Below, in pieces: positions 19,929 through 29,663 of a DNA stretch of 64,000 nt. Location: contig NZ_AFEJ02000001.1 of the NCBI RefSeq assembly GCF_000238775.2, positions 434,001 through 498,000 of the forward strand, given 5' to 3'. Position numbers and translations under genes: made by a program. The stretch comes from Acaryochloris sp. CCMEE 5410 (GTDB taxonomy: Bacteria; Cyanobacteriota; Cyanobacteriia; Thermosynechococcales; Thermosynechococcaceae). The notes beneath the pieces are model-generated. The model saw only the letters and a program-made list of their open reading frames with translations. It was not told where the DNA came from and made no database searches. Every line of letters begins with the position of its first letter. Position 1 is the stretch's first letter.

Positions 19929-21278
19929 ATGTTGAAGTCCAGAAGAAAGACGACCGATGAAGGGTTTGCCTTACCCATTGCCATCGGTTTTGGGTTAATC
20001 ATGGTGCTGGTAGCCCTGACTTTAAGCATTAAGTCCAAGGATGATCAAGTCTCAGCCGTTTCTCAAAAGCAAACAACAGCCAGTACCACCGTTGCAGAAG
20101 GCGGAATCTCTCGCACCCTCGGATTCTTAAATCACAACTATCACATGCTGTTGAGATCGAATTACGACCCCAACAGTCTCCTAGGATCAGATAGTCCTGA
20201 TGAATGGTCTTTTCTCGCCAAGCCTCCTCCCTGTTTTACAGGGGTGAATGATATCCTCACAGGCAAGATTCCCACTAACGCACCTGCCGACACCTATACA
20301 GTCGAAGCGTATCGCTACAGTGACCCAGATGGCATCTCCAATTCTGGAGATGAGACTGGAACCTTAATTGTCAAAGGTCATCCGCCTAATTCATCTGCAG
20401 TATCGCGGATTCAGCAGACGATGAATATTTCTCAGTCAACTTCTCTAGCTAGTTTCCCAGGACTGATGGCTCAAGATATTACCTTGGGCAATAATGACGT
20501 ATTAGGTGCAATCTCGGGGAATGTCGTTTGCACAGATACCCTCAACTGTGTAGTGCCGGTTAGTGGATGTGTCAATGGTCAACCAACAAATGCAGGACTG
20601 CGCACAGCCATTAATGCGCTTAACAATGGTGTTGTACAGGGACAAATTTATGTTCGAGATGTGACTTGGCCTCCTGTTCCCACCATTCCCTCAGGTGCAA
20701 TCAATGTCTCGATCAGTGTCGCCACCAGCTTTCCTCGGATTGGAGACTCAGTAGGCGCCGATGGTGCTTACCACTATCAAGTAAGTGACATCACCCTTAG
20801 TGGCAGCGATCAGGTCACAGTGGATACCACCTCAGCCCCCGTCTATTTTTACGTTACGGGTGATATTGCAATGAGCGGCCAAGCCACGTTGGCCCATACC
20901 TGTTCAGGTTCTGCTAATAATTGCGGAACTTATGGGAGTGGTTTAGGTAGCCCAGAACGCTTTCGAATATATGGCAATGCTGATGATGGTGATAGCTTCT
21001 CCGATCAAGACTTCATATTGAATGGTGGAGCCACAGCCACCAATGTTTTCATTCACGCCCCAGATGCCCGTATGGGAATTAATGGTGGCAGCAGCAATCC
21101 TGATATACGAGGTGCCATTTGGGTCAGAGAGTGGGATGGCTCAAGTTCTAACACTGCTGAAATTACGGTCCCCAATGCCATGAAGCAACTGTTAACAGAT
21201 TCTGGTGTTGTGGTTACTTCAGCGTCCCATAAAACGTCTGCAGCAACGAGTTGGACTCGTTTAGAAGCAACTCCTTAA
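19929..21278 (+). CDS. PilX/GspK-like minor pilin, first gene of operon
   Basis: The 449-residue protein starts with a 12-residue class III leader, KTTDEG, then FALPIAIGFGLIMVLVAL. Mature position 5 is Ile rather than Glu, as in the tip minor pilins of the GspK/PilX class. The long soluble part is rich in Gly, Ser, Thr and Asn and has scattered cysteines (VVCTDTLNCVVPVSGC; HTCSGSANNC) that could form disulfides. It leads a run of four prepilin genes on one strand. The large ectodomain suggests a pilus-tip or adhesive role, by inference. Confidence 0.82.
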   Translation: MLKSRRKTTDEGFALPIAIGFGLIMVLVALTLSIKSKDDQVSAVSQKQTTASTTVAEGGISRTLGFLNHNYHMLLRSNYDPNSLLGSDSPDEWSFLAKPPPCFTGVNDILTGKIPTNAPADTYTVEAYRYSDPDGISNSGDETGTLIVKGHPPNSSAVSRIQQTMNISQSTSLASFPGLMAQDITLGNNDVLGAISGNVVCTDTLNCVVPVSGCVNGQPTNAGLRTAINALNNGVVQGQIYVRDVTWPPVPTIPSGAINVSISVATSFPRIGDSVGADGAYHYQVSDITLSGSDQVTVDTTSAPVYFYVTGDIAMSGQATLAHTCSGSANNCGTYGSGLGSPERFRIYGNADDGDSFSDQDFILNGGATATNVFIHAPDARMGINGGSSNPDIRGAIWVREWDGSSSNTAEITVPNAMKQLLTDSGVVVTSASHKTSAATSWTRLEATP

Positions 21279-21335
21279 TAAACAAACCTCCCAATAGAAT
21301 TCTCCTCACTTAGCCTCACTGCCAGGAAGACTTCC

Positions 21336-22073
21336 GTGATCACAAGAACACAAAAAAAATCTCATGAACAAGGATTTACCTTAGTTGAAGTTGCTGTCTC
21401 TATGTTGGTTTTAGCATTATTTATTGGGACCGCCATGCAGGGGTTGGTTCTCTCAACGAAGTTTAAAATGCGCGCCAAACAGTTGACTGCAGCGAATAAC
21501 TGGATTCAGCAAGACTTAGAGGAAGTTAAAGCAGTCGCCAGTGATGTAGGCCAAGTACCTCTCACTTCAGCATTACTCTATGCTGATGCCCTTCCAGGAG
21601 ATACAACGATCAAAGTTACTCAACTTGGATTTAGGTTAGGCGATTCCATTGTTATCGGTACAGAGACTAGCAGTAACGTTATAACCAATCTGCAGTTTCA
21701 AAATGACCCCGCAACCAACACAAATTATTTAGAAGTCTCCTTGCTCAATCCTTTGGCATATGCCCAAAAAGCTGACTCCACAGCTCTGGTATTGGCAAGA
21801 TGTCGATCTCATTTGGCTACAGGAGGGTTTGCCGCCTATCTTGATGAATCACTGCCTGCAGTCCAGTCAGAAACGGACAACAGTAGCACGCCTACCTCAG
21901 GGCAAAAAACTATTATGGGCCAAGAATTTACCCTGAAAAGGACAACAGCAGTCCGGCCAGCAGAACCCTATCAAATCTTAGAAGTTACTTATAACGTTAT
22001 TGATGAAAAGCTGGAGACAGTAGCCCAAGCCAATTCAGAGGTGGTGCCTAATGCGTTCTTTGCCTGTCCGTAG
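21336..22073 (+). CDS. PilV-like minor pilin
   Basis: The 245-residue protein starts at GTG 21336. The leader ends HEQG and is followed by FTLVEVAVSMLVLALFIGTA, with Glu at mature position 5. Two cysteines in the C-terminal half and a disordered linker (SETDNSSTPTSGQKT) are visible. It follows the PilX-like gene by 57 bp and overlaps the next prepilin gene by 23 bp, indicating translational coupling. It probably belongs to the minor pilin priming complex. Confidence 0.83.
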   Translation: MITRTQKKSHEQGFTLVEVAVSMLVLALFIGTAMQGLVLSTKFKMRAKQLTAANNWIQQDLEEVKAVASDVGQVPLTSALLYADALPGDTTIKVTQLGFRLGDSIVIGTETSSNVITNLQFQNDPATNTNYLEVSLLNPLAYAQKADSTALVLARCRSHLATGGFAAYLDESLPAVQSETDNSSTPTSGQKTIMGQEFTLKRTTAVRPAEPYQILEVTYNVIDEKLETVAQANSEVVPNAFFACP

Positions 22074-22572
22074 TGAACAAGGGTTTACTCAGCTCGAAAT
22101 CGTCATTGTCTTGGTCGTTATGGGGATCTTAGGAGCAATTTCAGCCCCCAGCTTTCTAAATTGGGTTAATTCCCGAAAGCTTGAAGTTGGCTTAGTTGAG
22201 CTGGAAGGGACTCTAATCGAAGGCCAAGACCAAGCTATCCGTCTCAGTAAGACTTGCACCATTAATCTGCCAACGGGAAGTAATGCTGTGCTAAGCAGTT
22301 CACCTGCAGATTGCCTACGCAATGGCAATCGCACCCTAGAAGGGCTTCAGCTTAGACATTCATTCGCTACTCCTCTCAGCTTTGATTTCAAGGGGCGAGT
22401 GCCTTCCTCATTCACCTCAGAACAAACCGTTGTTCTGTCGATTGCAAATGAAACAAGTTTCCCTTCAAAGTGCCTAGTAATTGCACCTGGAATTGGATTG
22501 ACCAGAGTTGGAGAATATATCGGCTCATCCGATACAACATTAGCCAACAACTGTAAAACCCCCACATTATGA
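22051..22572 (+). CDS. GspH/FimT-like minor pilin
   Basis: The 173-residue protein has an 11-residue leader ending SEQG and then FTQLEIVIVLVVMGILGAIS, with Glu at mature position 5. The motif APSFLNWVNSRKLEVGLVEL and the later CTINL and KCLVIAPGIGLTRVG segments match the GspH/FimT group and resemble the prepilin at 16859 (TRIGTY near its end). It overlaps both neighbours, by 23 bp upstream and 4 bp (ATGA) downstream, so the operon is tightly coupled. Confidence 0.85.
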   Translation: MRSLPVRSEQGFTQLEIVIVLVVMGILGAISAPSFLNWVNSRKLEVGLVELEGTLIEGQDQAIRLSKTCTINLPTGSNAVLSSSPADCLRNGNRTLEGLQLRHSFATPLSFDFKGRVPSSFTSEQTVVLSIANETSFPSKCLVIAPGIGLTRVGEYIGSSDTTLANNCKTPTL

Positions 22573-23222
22573 TTGCCAACACTTTAGACGCGATGACTGC
22601 CCAAATCCCATATTCTTTGCACCTTAAGACGATTCATCAAGGCTCGAATAGGTCGAAAAACGCGACTCATCAAGGGTTTACTTTAGTTGAGCTGTTGGTC
22701 GGCATGGTGGTGACCAGTATATTTCTAGCCTTTGCAGGGTCAGGGCTAATTTCAATTCTACAAAGTCATCGCCAATCGGAAGCTGAGGTGGATCAGCATA
22801 CTCAATTGAACCGTGCCATAGACTTTATCGCGGATGACATCCGAGAGGCCAAGGCAGTGTCTACTACTGCGCCATCAGGCTGGATTGTTCCGACCAACTA
22901 TAGTGCTATTCTCTACCTCACCAAGCCGGATGACACCACCGTTGCTTACTACACATTTGATACGTCTTTGGGATCTAACTGGCAAGGACCACAGGTAATT
23001 TATCGAGCCACAACTCCTAACTCAGCAGGAAATCCACTCGTTGATCGAGTCTCTAATGCGTCACCAGGGTGTTCTGGTGCAGGGACATCAGGGTTTGACA
23101 TATCGCCTTCTCCTCTAACGCCAACTCATCGATCCGTCAAATTATGCCTCTTGGGCGATTTACCCAATGGGACCACTGAACTGGTGGAATACACAGTGAC
23201 CCTTCGAAGTAATGAAGTGTAA
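22569..23222 (+). CDS. PilW-like minor pilin
   Basis: The 217-residue protein has an unusually long 36-residue leader ending THQG, then FTLVELLVGMVVTSIFLAFA with Glu at mature position 5. The ATGA overlap with the previous gene supports the start at 22569. After the helix it continues with HRQSEAEVDQHTQLNRAIDF and a domain with two Cys, in keeping with PilW proteins. It is the last gene of the operon; the next gene is on the other strand. Confidence 0.83.
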   Translation: MIANTLDAMTAQIPYSLHLKTIHQGSNRSKNATHQGFTLVELLVGMVVTSIFLAFAGSGLISILQSHRQSEAEVDQHTQLNRAIDFIADDIREAKAVSTTAPSGWIVPTNYSAILYLTKPDDTTVAYYTFDTSLGSNWQGPQVIYRATTPNSAGNPLVDRVSNASPGCSGAGTSGFDISPSPLTPTHRSVKLCLLGDLPNGTTELVEYTVTLRSNEV

Positions 23223-23319
23223 CTGATTCCATATCGGCGCATTCGTAGAGATGGCAAGACTGAGTCACCTGTCCCACACTTTGTTGATGCACAATCAATT
23301 CTTCAGTTGTTATGCAAAA

Positions 23320-25023
23320 TCAAGATGAACAGCTATAGTGAGACACACCACCAGCGTTAAAAAATGCCTTAGGTCTTAGACGATAGTATTTATCTTCTAT
23401 TTCTTGTGATTGCTCATCATAGGGATAGCTCAGTACTTCTTGAAGCTCTTTAACTAATGTATAGTCACCCTGCATGGCTTGTTGGTAGGCGGGGACAATC
23501 AACCATTCTCGCCAAGTGTATTTTGGGTTAGTCTCTTTCATATGTGTTGATATCTCAGCCAAATTGCCGTCCTTCTTGACAAGGTCGCGCCAGCTTTTTA
23601 GCCAAGATTGCCATTGCTCATCGAGTTGTTGAGACGTTTTACCGTAGAAGCTCTTTTTCAATGCTGAGATATCCTCAGGTATGTGGGATAACTCCCGGAA
23701 GAAAATGGTGTAATCTACCTCTGAGTCAGTCATTAACTGCATTAATGTCTTAAACAGCTGTGGGTTAAATTCAGTCAAGCCAAGTTTGGCTGCCCACATT
23801 TTTTGGACTTGTTGTTGCATGGCTTCTGAAAAGCCACGGCCTACTTGGTCGAACTGTTCTAAAGCATCAGCATCTTCTTCAAGTAGCGGTCTCACAGCTT
23901 TCCAAAACATATAATAATTCGCTTCTGCTGCGATGGGCTGATAGACGAATGAAAATTGTTCAGCGCCGCCGGTCCAAGGTTGAAACCAAGGGTCAAAAAC
24001 TTCACAAAACCCAAAGGGTCCATAGTCGAGGGTAAAGCCACCAGCAGCGCAGTTGTCGCTGTTAAAATTGCCCTGGCAATAACCAACACGTAGCCAGTTA
24101 GCCACCAGTGACGTAAGACGCTGGCGAAATAGCTTAGCCAACTCAACCAATTGATTAGTAAGACCAAGGTTTTGATTAATGTCGCGTTTGTATTCTCGCT
24201 CAATTAAATGGGACACGATCATGCTCAACTCTTCTAATGCTCTTGGATGAGCATTGTTGCGAGCGCGGCGGGCAAATAACTCTAGCTGTCCCACGCGCAA
24301 AAAGGAGGGGGCAACGCGAGTTGAAATGGCCACAGGATCGTCCATCAAAACATCAGGGTCAGCGGAGTAGGAGTTTTGAGAATACCAAGGCCGCTTAACA
24401 GTCTCAGATTTAGAAACATACAGGGTCAAAGAACGCGATGTTGGTACACCTAAAGCCTGCATATATTCTTGCGCTAGAAACTCCCGCACACTTGAACGGA
24501 GTACTGCGCGCCCGTCACCACCACGGCAATAAGGTGTTGGGCCACCCCCTTTCAATTGCATTTCCCAGCGTTGGCCATTGATGATTCCTTCAAACACAGA
24601 TATCGCACGACCATCGCCATAACCATTACCCGTACCGAAGGGACATTGTTGGGTATATTCGGTGCCAAGAATCGACAATGCATAACCCGTCGCCCAGCCA
24701 ATCTGACGCATAGGCTCATGGGCAGCAGTGATATCACCCGAAAATACATGGCGAAATTTTTCATTCAGTGCCAGCTCATTGCTTAACCCAAGCTCCTTAA
24801 AAAAAGTGCTGCTGTGAGCTACATATTCTGCTTCTGCAAGCGGCTTGGGTGCCACAGGTACGAAATGACCAGAAAAAACCTGGCGGGGACGGTGATCATT
24901 ACCATCGACCGTGGCATCAGGATCGGCATTTAAGGTGTCCATCAGGGAATAATCCGCCAGTTGCACAAACTCATCGAAGGTCGTTACAGAGGGCTCAGCA
25001 GATGTTTTAGATGGATATGACAT
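23320..25023 (-). CDS. selO: SelO (YdiU) family protein adenylyltransferase
   Basis: I place the start at the ATG at 25023, giving 567 residues. A 37-residue upstream extension in frame looks like spurious translation. Family hallmarks are [31 protein letters not shown] with its conserved Lys, [12 protein letters not shown], and [13 protein letters not shown] in place of the kinase DFG motif. The protein ends YSCSS, the usual SelO tail. SelO proteins are pseudokinases that transfer AMP to protein hydroxyl residues and are linked to redox stress. It stands alone, convergent with the pilin operon. Confidence 0.93.
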   Translation of the reverse strand: MSYPSKTSAEPSVTTFDEFVQLADYSLMDTLNADPDATVDGNDHRPRQVFSGHFVPVAPKPLAEAEYVAHSSTFFKELGLSNELALNEKFRHVFSGDITAAHEPMRQIGWATGYALSILGTEYTQQCPFGTGNGYGDGRAISVFEGIINGQRWEMQLKGGGPTPYCRGGDGRAVLRSSVREFLAQEYMQALGVPTSRSLTLYVSKSETVKRPWYSQNSYSADPDVLMDDPVAISTRVAPSFLRVGQLELFARRARNNAHPRALEELSMIVSHLIEREYKRDINQNLGLTNQLVELAKLFRQRLTSLVANWLRVGYCQGNFNSDNCAAGGFTLDYGPFGFCEVFDPWFQPWTGGAEQFSFVYQPIAAEANYYMFWKAVRPLLEEDADALEQFDQVGRGFSEAMQQQVQKMWAAKLGLTEFNPQLFKTLMQLMTDSEVDYTIFFRELSHIPEDISALKKSFYGKTSQQLDEQWQSWLKSWRDLVKKDGNLAEISTHMKETNPKYTWREWLIVPAYQQAMQGDYTLVKELQEVLSYPYDEQSQEIEDKYYRLRPKAFFNAGGVSHYSCSS

Positions 25024-26306
25024 TGTTGCTAGCGTCGGTATTGTTGGGAAAGGTTCATGTTTAATTTTAGACCTTGTAGAGGTATGACAACGATTAACCA
25101 AATGAAGGGGCATAGAGCTGAAAAGCAATGGCAATATATACTCTGGCTTGCAGTGCTACCAAACCCTGAATATTATGGGGACGAAATAATATAAGTAAAG
25201 AGGTCTTATTTGGGAAAGATCATCCTTTATAAGTGTTCAAGAAGTTTGGGCCATATTATCTTGGCATTCGCGTTATCCAATTCTGAATAAATGTCTTGCT
25301 TCATCCTCCTGTAATTCAAGCCTCATCAGTACTTGACTCAAGACTGGAGTAGATATCAGGGGCCAAGCCTAGAAGTTCTAAGATTCTCTGTTGCAGTGAA
25401 GTTAACGGGGAGACATGTCCATATTCTTCGTCTTTTACGCCAAGAATGGTCAGAGATATGTCCTTAAACGCCCTTAGAATTCTTTCCGTAGTGGGTCGGG
25501 TAGTGGCGCGTTTTGGATTTCCCGGGAAGAGTCCAAACAATTTCTCCTTGTGTTGCTTTAATCGACGTTGAACAACGAATTCAATTAACGTCAAGATCCG
25601 CAGTCCCAGACTCAGTAAATGCATCAATCCTTTGGCTTGGTCATCCCTTTGCACAAAGAGTGGAGATGCCCCGAGAGGTCTACCTTTCAAGCGAGAGAAC
25701 CCACTTCCTTGAATCCAAGCGTCCCGAACAGTCAAGACAGCTTCCTCAAATGACAACTCTTCAAGGGGAGCATTCGTGACGTAAACCCGCCAGCCAAAGC
25801 GTTGTTGTGTTGTCTCAACTGCGGCTTTTATGAGTGTAACTTTGGTGATTTGGTAGCGCTCTTTCTGTTGCTTTACCGCTGGGTGATACTCACAGCTATA
25901 TTCAATCAATCCCTCAACGCGATGGGCTTTAAGGATGGCGTTAGCCTTCCGCTGAAGCTCTGAGAGGCTGCGAATTTGTCGCTTACCGCGTCCAACGGCA
26001 GGTGTCAGTGCGTTTAACTTTTGGGTTGCTCGTTTAAGTCGCTGTTCAAGACCTCGCTGTTGCTGTTGGGCATGGGTAGGAGAATGGACTAACAATACCC
26101 GTTCGCTCCACTCTATTGTGGAGCCATCCGCTTGATGATGCTCCTGCTTTCTGGAGAACTCATATCCCGTGGCAATTTCCTGGGGGTGTCCTTTCTCATC
26201 AAGACGATGAACTCCTAATAGAGGAGACTCGTTGGCAACTGCAGCGATGAGTCCTTGTTCCAGTAACTCTGGCACTGAACCCACTCTGGCTAAAGGTGTC
26301 AGGTAA

Positions 26307-27577
26307 CTGCAAGGGCGACATGGCGACTATAACCCAGCACAGACAAGCTCCATCGCTCTCATCCCCCGTTGATATTCAGGTAGCTTATTGGGAGAGAGTT
26401 TCATCAGCTCATCCACCAATCGAGCCAGAACTCCATCCCCTGTTATCGCCCACAGATGAGCAGAGAGTCCGACTCGGAATGCACTATGACGCTTGTTCGG
26501 TGAGGTGGGAGATTCGGGTCTAGTAATGTAGCGCTGGAGTCCTTTTTGCTTAAGACTTTGCCCTTGCAGGGCTGCACTGGTATAGGCAATGGCAATCAGA
26601 ATGACAATCGCAACCAAACGCTCTTCCATCGCTTGAGAGCCTTCGAGGCAATAGCCTCCCTGTTTGAAGTCGCGGAACATTTCTTCGATACAGAAGCGTT
26701 TTTGATAGCTGACGATAGCGCTGTTGAGGTCACAGAAGTTCGTGAGGATAAACCAGGCTTCATCAGGCGCAAAGCCGTGATAGCGTCGTTTCCATTTGGC
26801 GGCCACATTGAAGTGTCCAAAGCCTTTAGCCTGAGTGACGCGTACATCATTGAGAAACAGCTTTTGACCAGGGGCAAGGCCAAACTGTTGAAGTTGTTGA
26901 GTAAACTGCTGGTCCATAGACACTTCGGTATTCCGCTTGAGGCGCAGACAAAAGTGGACCTTCTGTTGAGCTAACCACTGTCCGAGCTTGACGGAACAAA
27001 ACTCTCGGTCACCGAGGATAACCAGACGATAGGCGGATAAATGGCGAATGACGTTGCTCAAATAGCCGTTTGCTCGTCATAGTTGCTGCTGCCCTTTTAG
27101 CGAGCGCTTCACACCATATGGGAATAGCGCGATGTTGCCAGACCACGCTCACCATCAATAGATTAATCACACCCCAACTGGTACGGTCGATGACGATATA
27201 AAGCTGGGAGCCTTGAGGGTACTGCTTGCTCAGCCACAGTTCAACCAGCGGTAGCCAAAGCGTTTCAAGCTCAAGGGTCGGTAAGGATAAGAACCGTTGT
27301 ATTTTTTTCGGCGACTCTCAATAGAATCGGCAGTGGCAGTCCTTCTGCTAGGGTCTCGATTTTGACACAGCGAAGCGTTTGTAAAAGATGAACCAGAATC
27401 TCAAGGAGAAGATACTGGGCAGGAGACAGTTGACGGCGTAAATGGGGTTGGTATAGTGGCAATATCATTGTCAATAAGGTGAGCTGGAGATACATCATTT
27501 TCAGCCCATCTTTTTTCTTGTCTACCTGATTATTAGCCAAAGAAGCAAGGTGTCCACAGGGCATGTCGCCCCTCCAG
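26307..27577 (-). mobile_element. IS4-type insertion sequence nested in an IS1634-type element
   Basis: The ends are CTGCAAGGGCGACATG on the left and CTGGAGGGGCGACATG on the right when read inward, 14 of 16 identical. The 9-bp duplication GTCAGGTAA lies at 26298-26306 and 27578-27586. The length is 1,271 bp. The exact duplication and the in-frame restoration of the host transposase make the boundaries firm. Family assignment is from the transposase. Confidence 0.9.
26327..27498 (-). pseudogene. IS4-type transposase, frameshifted
   Basis: It starts MMYLQLTLLTMILPLYQPHL at 27498. One base lost near 27318 ends that frame after LPIL; the true frame continues ESRRKKIQRFLSLPTLELET and DRTSWGVINLLMVSVVWQHR, carrying the first Asp. 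Further base loss near 27060-27110 shifts the frame again before LSNVIRHLSAYRLVILGDRE, with the second Asp. The last part holds the IS4 signature YQKRFCIEEMFRDFK with its Glu. All catalytic residues are present, but the frames are broken at least twice. Confidence 0.85.
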
Positions 27578-28583
27578 GTCAGGTAATAATGTTGTTGCTG
27601 ATGAATCTGTGCTCGGGTCGCTTTAGCACCCATCTTACAATCGCCTACCCACAGTAACCCTACCCGAGGAAAGCTTTTGCGGACTTGCTCAAAAATCGGG
27701 AGGTACAGTCCGTCATCCGCTTGCTCCCCCGAAACAATGTGAGTTGCCAATGGCATACCGAGTGGGTCTAAGCTCGCCAGCATGGCTTTGAGATGAGGAA
27801 GGCTCGGATCATCTTTGCTATGGCCAAACTGGAAGAGTCCGTCCTCATGGACCAGGTGGACACCCGAAACAGTGGTCGCATCTAGACGAATGCAATGACG
27901 GTCTAACTCATAAACACGCAGAGTTTGACTGTTTAGGTCGCCCTCGATTTGCTGCCAGTAATCTGGCTGGCTCAACTTACTCAAGACGATGCCTAAACGG
28001 TCGTCTGTAAAGTCTGTCTCTCTTAACGTCAGACCACAGACTTGGGCAATCATCGTGCTGCGTTGCTTGACCCAGTCTCGAACGACTACTTTGCGGTGGT
28101 CGCCTTCGGAAAGGATGTAGGAAAGCCAGATCACAATCACCCAACCCCAATCCAAGCCTTCCTGTTTCCAGTGGCGGGGAAGATGTTTGTTGAGCACTTC
28201 TGGTAAACCCATTTGCATCATCATGTGCAGCAGGAGCACTACATCATCAATACGCTCAGTCGTAACAGTAAGTTGATCCGCCATGCCGCTGTCCTAGCTT
28301 GATTGCTAGACGAGCATACGCTGAATATCTTTATGCGATCCGATTACGCGAACGTCAAGGTTTAGAGTTGGCTAATGAGGTTGGGGATTGAACCGAGTTG
28401 CATCCAACTACAATTCAACGTGTCTATCTATCAACATATGGGGAGTAACGGTACGGCTCATCTACACCTAAGAAATAAAAAATAGCCGCTGTTCCAATTC
28501 TGAATTGCTTTTATTCTTATCAGGTTATTTGCACAAGCAGGGAGACTAACGAATTCTTTGACGGAGCCTTATGCAAGCAGGAT

Positions 28584-29663
28584 TTAAGCGATTTTGGAGT
28601 GACCAACCTGTCTGCTTTGAGTGGATCGAACGAGTTGGTGGATAAATCGTAACTTGTTGATAATAAACGGGGTAAAAACCTCAGGAATAAAGTCAATTAA
28701 TCCTAGGGTTCGATTCAGTTCGTTGAGCAAAATCCCAAGCTGTCTGTACGCTGCAATCATGTCATCAAATTCAGCTGTTTGCACATAACGGGTGGCTGCG
28801 CCCCTCTGATGATGCCGGGTGGTGTGAAGAACACTCACCATATCCAAGTATGTGGCAAAGGTTTCGGCAAAGTCCTCCCACGGATGCATAGTGGCATAGG
28901 CACTAACATACTGTTGCTGCCAATCCTTGGAGGGGCCGTTCGCATAATACTGATCCATCGCCTCTGAATAGGAAGGGGAACTTGGGTCTCCGAACAGATC
29001 TTTGAAGTGGTTAAGCCAAATATTTTTAACCAAGAGCTGCCAGTAATAATGTCCGATTTCGTGGTGGAAATGTCCGATTAAGGTGCGTTGAGCCTCATTC
29101 AAATCGACCCGAAGCTGTTCTCGGACCTCATCGTCTGCTTCCCGAATATTGATGGTGATTTTACCATCTGCATGGCCGGTAAAGACCCGTTTGCCTTTGC
29201 CTAGGGTCCGCCATAGGGCATCCTTGAGAATCACATCTCCTTTGAAGTCAAAGGATAGGGGTACATCAAAGTCAGCATGACCAAAGGGCAGATTTAAAAC
29301 GTCTAAGGTATAGAGTAATCGCCGCTTCGCTACTTCTAGGTCGTACCACCGTTGCTTATTCCCTGAGATAGAAAGATCGGGAATGGTGTCAGTATATTGG
29401 CAATAATCGCAGAGAGACTGAGCCGACTCCACTTCACTGGTTGGAATGCAGCGGTTGCAGACTTGATGCACTCGATAGTTATGGCATTGAGTCAACAGGG
29501 TTTGGCAATCAGTATAGCCACACTGATAGTGGTGATTGCCGAGATCTAATAGAGTGGTGATGCGATCGCACCCTGGGCACCAGCCCACAGGCCGTTGACA
29601 TTGCATACAACGACTGTTCTCAAAAAACAGTGTGTTCCCACAAATACAGGTATAGGTTTTCAT
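28584..29663 (-). CDS. Putative zinc-binding metallopeptidase (PF10005-type)
   Basis: The 359-residue protein starts MKTYTCICGN with several zinc-ribbon cysteine pairs in the first 90 residues (CICGN, CMQC, CPGC, CDYC). The catalytic HHEIGH at 200-205 is an HExxH zinc site, followed by a downstream HPWEDFAETFATYLDM that could give the third ligand. This layout matches the putative zinc-binding peptidase family. Its ATG is directly next to the stop of the GH13 gene upstream with no gap, so the two are almost surely co-transcribed. The substrate is unknown. Confidence 0.82.
   Translation of the reverse strand: MKTYTCICGNTLFFENSRCMQCQRPVGWCPGCDRITTLLDLGNHHYQCGYTDCQTLLTQCHNYRVHQVCNRCIPTSEVESAQSLCDYCQYTDTIPDLSISGNKQRWYDLEVAKRRLLYTLDVLNLPFGHADFDVPLSFDFKGDVILKDALWRTLGKGKRVFTGHADGKITINIREADDEVREQLRVDLNEAQRTLIGHFHHEIGHYYWQLLVKNIWLNHFKDLFGDPSSPSYSEAMDQYYANGPSKDWQQQYVSAYATMHPWEDFAETFATYLDMVSVLHTTRHHQRGAATRYVQTAEFDDMIAAYRQLGILLNELNRTLGLIDFIPEVFTPFIINKLRFIHQLVRSTQSRQVGHSKIA

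Larger units (their letters stand above)
25316..28284 (-). mobile_element. IS1634-type element interrupted by an IS4-type element
   Basis: The N-terminal half of an IS1634/DUF4277-type transposase reads from 28284 (MADQLTVTTERIDDVVLLLH) to HYYL near 27587. The C-terminal half reads from 26297 to 25316. Between them lies an IS4-type element at 26307-27577 with its 9-bp duplication. Joining 28284-27578 to 26297-25316 keeps the frame (707 plus 13 bases to the next codon) and gives HYYLTPLARVGSVPELLEQG, a 562-residue protein. Terminal inverted repeats were not resolved, so the coordinates are only the coding extent. A 13-bp direct repeat TCCAATTCTGAAT lies outside on both sides. Confidence 0.88.
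25316..28284 (-). pseudogene. IS1634-type transposase, split by an insertion
   Basis: The first half has the DUF4277 region and DDE motifs LDATTVSGVH and WVGDCKMGA. The second half has the RNase H-fold end FSRLKGRPLGASPLFVQRDD. The position where family members carry the catalytic Glu before this motif reads Gly here (WIQGSGFSRLKG), a possible GAA to GGA change. Even after repair of the insertion the enzyme may be inactive. The split halves run 28284-27578 and 26297-25316. Confidence 0.8.

Noticed and set aside
28301-28450. Possible helix-turn-helix remnant (AEYLYAIRLRERQG)
   Set aside because: Too short and interrupted by stops to name.
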